Source: a bacterium (GTDB lineage Bacteria; Chlamydiota; Chlamydiia; Chlamydiales; SM23-39). Taken from it: a stretch of DNA of 34,400 nucleotides. Positions 32,055 through 34,400 of the stretch are shown here, in pieces; the first letter of the stretch is position 1, and each line of letters starts with the position of its first letter. Location of the stretch: assembly GCA_021809325.1 (NCBI GenBank), contig JAKBAE010000006.1, positions 1 through 34,400 of the forward strand, written 5' to 3'. Below the pieces are notes generated by a model. It saw nothing but the letters and a program-made list of their open reading frames with translations, did no database searches and was not told the origin of the DNA. The position numbers were made by a program, and so were the translations under genes.

Positions 32055-34077
32055 AAAGATCCTGATTACCTCTGCGCTGCCTTATGCAAATGGCCCTCTT
32101 CATTTTGGGCATATCGCAGGGGCTTATTTGCCCGGAGATTGCTATGCCCGCTTTGAAAGGCTGCGGGGCAATGAAGTCCTTTATCTCTGCGGGTCCGATG
32201 AGCATGGCGTTGCGATAACGCTGAGCGCGGAGATGGCCGGCCGTACTCCAAAGGAGCATGTCGATCATTTTCATCAGGTCATTCAAGGGATTTTTCATCA
32301 GCTTCAATTCTCTTTTGACCACTACAGCCGGACAACTTGGCCTGGTCATTACAAGACCACGCAGGAATTTTTCGAGGTTCTGGAAAAAAAAGGCTTTATC
32401 GAAGAGAGAACGGAAAACCACCTTTTTTCTGAGAAGGAGAACCGCTTTCTCGCTGACCGCTATGTCGTAGGGACTTGTCCGAAGTGCGGGTTTGATGCCG
32501 CAAGAGGGGATGAGTGCCAGCGCTGCGCTAGCTCTTACGAGGCGATCGATTTGAAAAATCCCCGCTCGAAATTAACCGGCTCTCCTTTAGTGCTGCGGCC
32601 TAGCTCTCACCTCTATTTGCGGTTCGATCTTTTTAAAGAGAGGCTCAAAGATTGGATTTTGTCCAAGAACTGGAAGGAAAACGTCGTTCGCTTTGCCATG
32701 GGATATATCGATGATCTCAAGCCAAGGGCGATTACGCGGGACTCCGATTGGGGCGTACCGGTTCCCGGCTATCCGAATAAGGTCTTCTATGTCTGGTTTG
32801 ATGCGCCGATCGGCTATATTAGCGCCGCCAAAGAATGGGCGGAAAAAATTGGTCAGCCTCAGCGCTGGAAGGATTTTTGGCTTGATCCCGAAACGAAGCT
32901 GGTTGAGTTTATCGGTAAGGACAACATCCCGTTTCATGCCGTCTTTTTCCCTGCGATGCTGATGGGGCAAGATCTGCCCTACAAGCTGCCGGATGAGCTG
33001 CCTGCGAATGAGTTTTATCTATTGGAAGGGCGCCAGTTTTCCAAGTCGGACAATTGGACCATCGATTTGGAGTCGTTTTTTCAAAGCTATACTTCCGATC
33101 AAATCCGTTATGCTATCGCGGCCAACGCTCCGGAGACAGCGGATTCTGACTTTAGCTGGAAAGATTTTCAGATGCGCTGTAATGCAGAGCTGCTCGGCAA
33201 GCTAGGCAACTTTGTCCATCGGGTCCTTGTGTTTGCCCATCAGCACTGCCAAGGAAAAGTTCCTCCGCTCCATCCGATTGATGACGCTGACAGAGACTTT
33301 TTGGAGAAGATCACCCTGCAAGTGGAATTGGCTGCTCAGTGCTATGAAGCCTTTCATTTGCGAAAAGCGTGCCAGACGCTTATGGAGCTTTGCCAGATTG
33401 CCAACAGTTATTTCGATGCGAAAAAACCTTGGGTACTAGCGAAAGACCCAGCGCGCAGCCAAGAGCTTTATTCTTGTATTGCTCTTTGCCTTCACTGCAT
33501 CAAGGCAATTGCCCTTATCGCGTCGCCGCTGATTCCTGAGTCGGCTCAAAAGATTTGGGAAATGCTGGGAAATAGCACTAAATTGAACGAGTCTCGTTGG
33601 AAAGAGATCCAAGTGGGCCATCTTCCTCTTGGACAAGCTCTTTTGCCCTCTCAAGTTCTCTTTCGCAAAGTGGAAGACGCCGAAATTCTTGAGCAGATTG
33701 AAAAACTGGGAAAAAAGACAAAACAAGAAGAACCTATTTCTTATACACCTTTAAAAAAGACCATCCATATCGATCAATTCCGCGAGATCGATCTCCGTGT
33801 AGCGCTTGTTCTGGAAGCAGAGCGGGTCCCCAAATCGAAGAAGCTTCTTAAATTGAAGGTCGATCTGGGCTTTGAAAAGAGGACGATCCTCTCCGGCATC
33901 GCATTATCCCATACGCCGGAACAGTTGATCGGTAAAAAAATTATTGTTGTCGCTAACCTTGCGCCTGCAACACTCATGGGCATTGAGAGCCAGGGCATGG
34001 TTCTTGCCGCTGCTTTAGGAAATCGGTGCGACCTTCCCGAAATTCAGAACCTACCCCCTGGTAGTGCCATAGATTAA
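32035..34077 (+). CDS. metG: Methionyl-tRNA synthetase with C-terminal tRNA-binding domain
   Basis: MetRS charges initiator and elongator tRNA-Met. The 680-residue enzyme has the HIGH-type motif HFGH at 23-26. A zinc-knuckle insertion has cysteines 148, 151, 161 and 164. The KMSKS-type loop reads FSKS at 335-338. After the helical anticodon domain there is a Trbp111/EMAP-like tRNA-binding domain from about 578 (IDQFREIDLRVALVL... to LAPATLMGIESQGM). The ATG at 32035 is used because it gives the normal N-terminus MSLSENKKILITSALPYANG; an earlier in-frame start at 32011 adds 8 residues. Start and the small rpoZ-like ORF overlap, indicating joint expression. Confidence 0.96.
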   Translation: MSLSENKKILITSALPYANGPLHFGHIAGAYLPGDCYARFERLRGNEVLYLCGSDEHGVAITLSAEMAGRTPKEHVDHFHQVIQGIFHQLQFSFDHYSRTTWPGHYKTTQEFFEVLEKKGFIEERTENHLFSEKENRFLADRYVVGTCPKCGFDAARGDECQRCASSYEAIDLKNPRSKLTGSPLVLRPSSHLYLRFDLFKERLKDWILSKNWKENVVRFAMGYIDDLKPRAITRDSDWGVPVPGYPNKVFYVWFDAPIGYISAAKEWAEKIGQPQRWKDFWLDPETKLVEFIGKDNIPFHAVFFPAMLMGQDLPYKLPDELPANEFYLLEGRQFSKSDNWTIDLESFFQSYTSDQIRYAIAANAPETADSDFSWKDFQMRCNAELLGKLGNFVHRVLVFAHQHCQGKVPPLHPIDDADRDFLEKITLQVELAAQCYEAFHLRKACQTLMELCQIANSYFDAKKPWVLAKDPARSQELYSCIALCLHCIKAIALIASPLIPESAQKIWEMLGNSTKLNESRWKEIQVGHLPLGQALLPSQVLFRKVEDAEILEQIEKLGKKTKQEEPISYTPLKKTIHIDQFREIDLRVALVLEAERVPKSKKLLKLKVDLGFEKRTILSGIALSHTPEQLIGKKIIVVANLAPATLMGIESQGMVLAAALGNRCDLPEIQNLPPGSAID

Positions 34078-34099
34078 TTGTATGATGTTGTTTTAACTT

Positions 34100-34128
34100 T
34101 TTACTTATTTTGCGTAATTGCGTATAGT
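34100..34128 (+). promoter_or_regulatory. Candidate promoter downstream of metG
   Basis: TTTACT (34100-34105) and TATAGT (34123-34128) are separated by 17 bases. The start would fall about 5 bases before the ATG at 34140, so that gene would be nearly leaderless. Confidence 0.35.
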
Positions 34129-34139
34129 ATATAGATATT

Positions 34140-34334
34140 ATGGCGGCAATTAATTATCCTGTTACAAACGGTGTTTATTCTGATGCGGTGTTGGCAAAAC
34201 AGCATGCATTGGGAGAGCCCCAGGCGCCTGTTCCAGGCGCTAACCAACCCAACCCAGCTCTAGCGCGTCAGTGGGTCGCTATGCATCCTGATGATGTACG
34301 ACCTAGTACAGCTTTACAAAAGTATTTAAAATAA
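34140..34334 (+). CDS. Small hypothetical protein
   Basis: A 64-residue ORF, proline- and alanine-rich (LGEPQAPVPGANQPNPALARQ), with no recognised domain, signal peptide or membrane segment. No Shine-Dalgarno is present, and the predicted promoter would give an almost leaderless message, so the start is doubtful. Codon use is unremarkable. It lies between metG and the gene beginning at 34384. A real short protein and a chance ORF are both possible. Confidence 0.45.
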   Translation: MAAINYPVTNGVYSDAVLAKQHALGEPQAPVPGANQPNPALARQWVAMHPDDVRPSTALQKYLK

Positions 34335-34383
34335 TTCTTTACATTTGCTAAACTTTGACGCGCTAAAATATTATGGAGGCGTC

Positions 34384-34400
34384 ATGGCCAGGAAAGTTGA
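34384..34400 (+). CDS. Start of a further gene, cut off by the window edge
   Basis: An ATG at 34384 follows a good GGAGG (34375-34379, 4-base spacing) and opens a frame beginning MARKV. Only five full codons are visible, so no product can be named. Confidence 0.5.

Noticed and set aside
1-34400. tRNA, rRNA, CRISPR array, transposase or prophage
   Set aside because: None was recognised by eye on either strand; the only dispersed repeats are the three palindromic elements.

Overview
The window comes from a chlamydia-like bacterium (phylum Chlamydiota, most likely one of the environmental Parachlamydiales). The main evidence is gene order. lptG-lptF-tilS-ftsH and pnp-rpsO-(hypothetical)-tadA-(small ORF) match one block of the Chlamydia chromosome. 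rpmE-prfA-prmC-ffh-rpsP-trmD-rplS-rnhB followed by gmk-(small ORF)-metG matches another, which lies some distance away in C. trachomatis. The expanded N-terminal region of FtsH and the cysteine-free, lysine-tailed L31 also fit. The family assignment is inference; no rRNA is present in the window.

Layout. 1-4188: the 3' end of an unknown gene, an M32 carboxypeptidase and the LPS-export permeases lptF/lptG, the last three on the minus strand. 4187-9500: tilS, ftsH and a divergent AlaDH/PNT-like protein on the plus strand. 9572-10544: a cysteine-rich membrane protein with its own promoter. 10632-13769: an AT-richer accessory patch on the minus strand, with a dCTP-deaminase-like gene, a Phd/VapC-type toxin-antitoxin pair, a YchJ-like SEC-C protein and two tandem paralogues of unknown function. 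13879-16132: an archaeal-type aspartyl-tRNA synthetase fused to a YbaK-like tRNA-editing domain, bracketed by two inverted copies of a 182-bp palindromic element. 16176-18695: pnp and rpsO (minus). 18880-20250: hypothetical, tadA and a small ORF (plus). 20260-22844: lineage-specific genes, namely an HECGH membrane protein, an unknown protein and a rhomboid pseudoprotease. 22933-28693: a compact translation and protein-targeting operon-like run. 28690-30200: a signal-peptide-bearing O-methyltransferase and a small unknown protein. 30338-34077: yicC, gmk, a 58-codon rpoZ-like ORF and metG. After that come a tiny ORF and the start of another gene.

How the genes work together. Most of the window serves translation and protein quality: two aminoacyl-tRNA synthetases, tRNA modification by TilS, TadA and TrmD, ribosomal proteins S15, S16, L19 and L31, release factor 1 with its methylase PrmC, SRP by Ffh, and RNA/protein turnover by PNPase, YicC, RNase HII and FtsH. 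LptF/G serve outer-membrane LPS export. Lineage-specific genes sit singly between these blocks, several with recognisable sigma-70-like promoters.

The most interesting signals are three. First, a three-copy family of palindromic elements, one of which supplies the last 17 codons of lptG. Second, the AspRS-YbaK fusion. Third, an O-methyltransferase that appears to carry a Sec signal peptide. I found no tRNA, rRNA, CRISPR array, transposase or phage gene. All motif positions and identities were worked out by eye; no database search was run.
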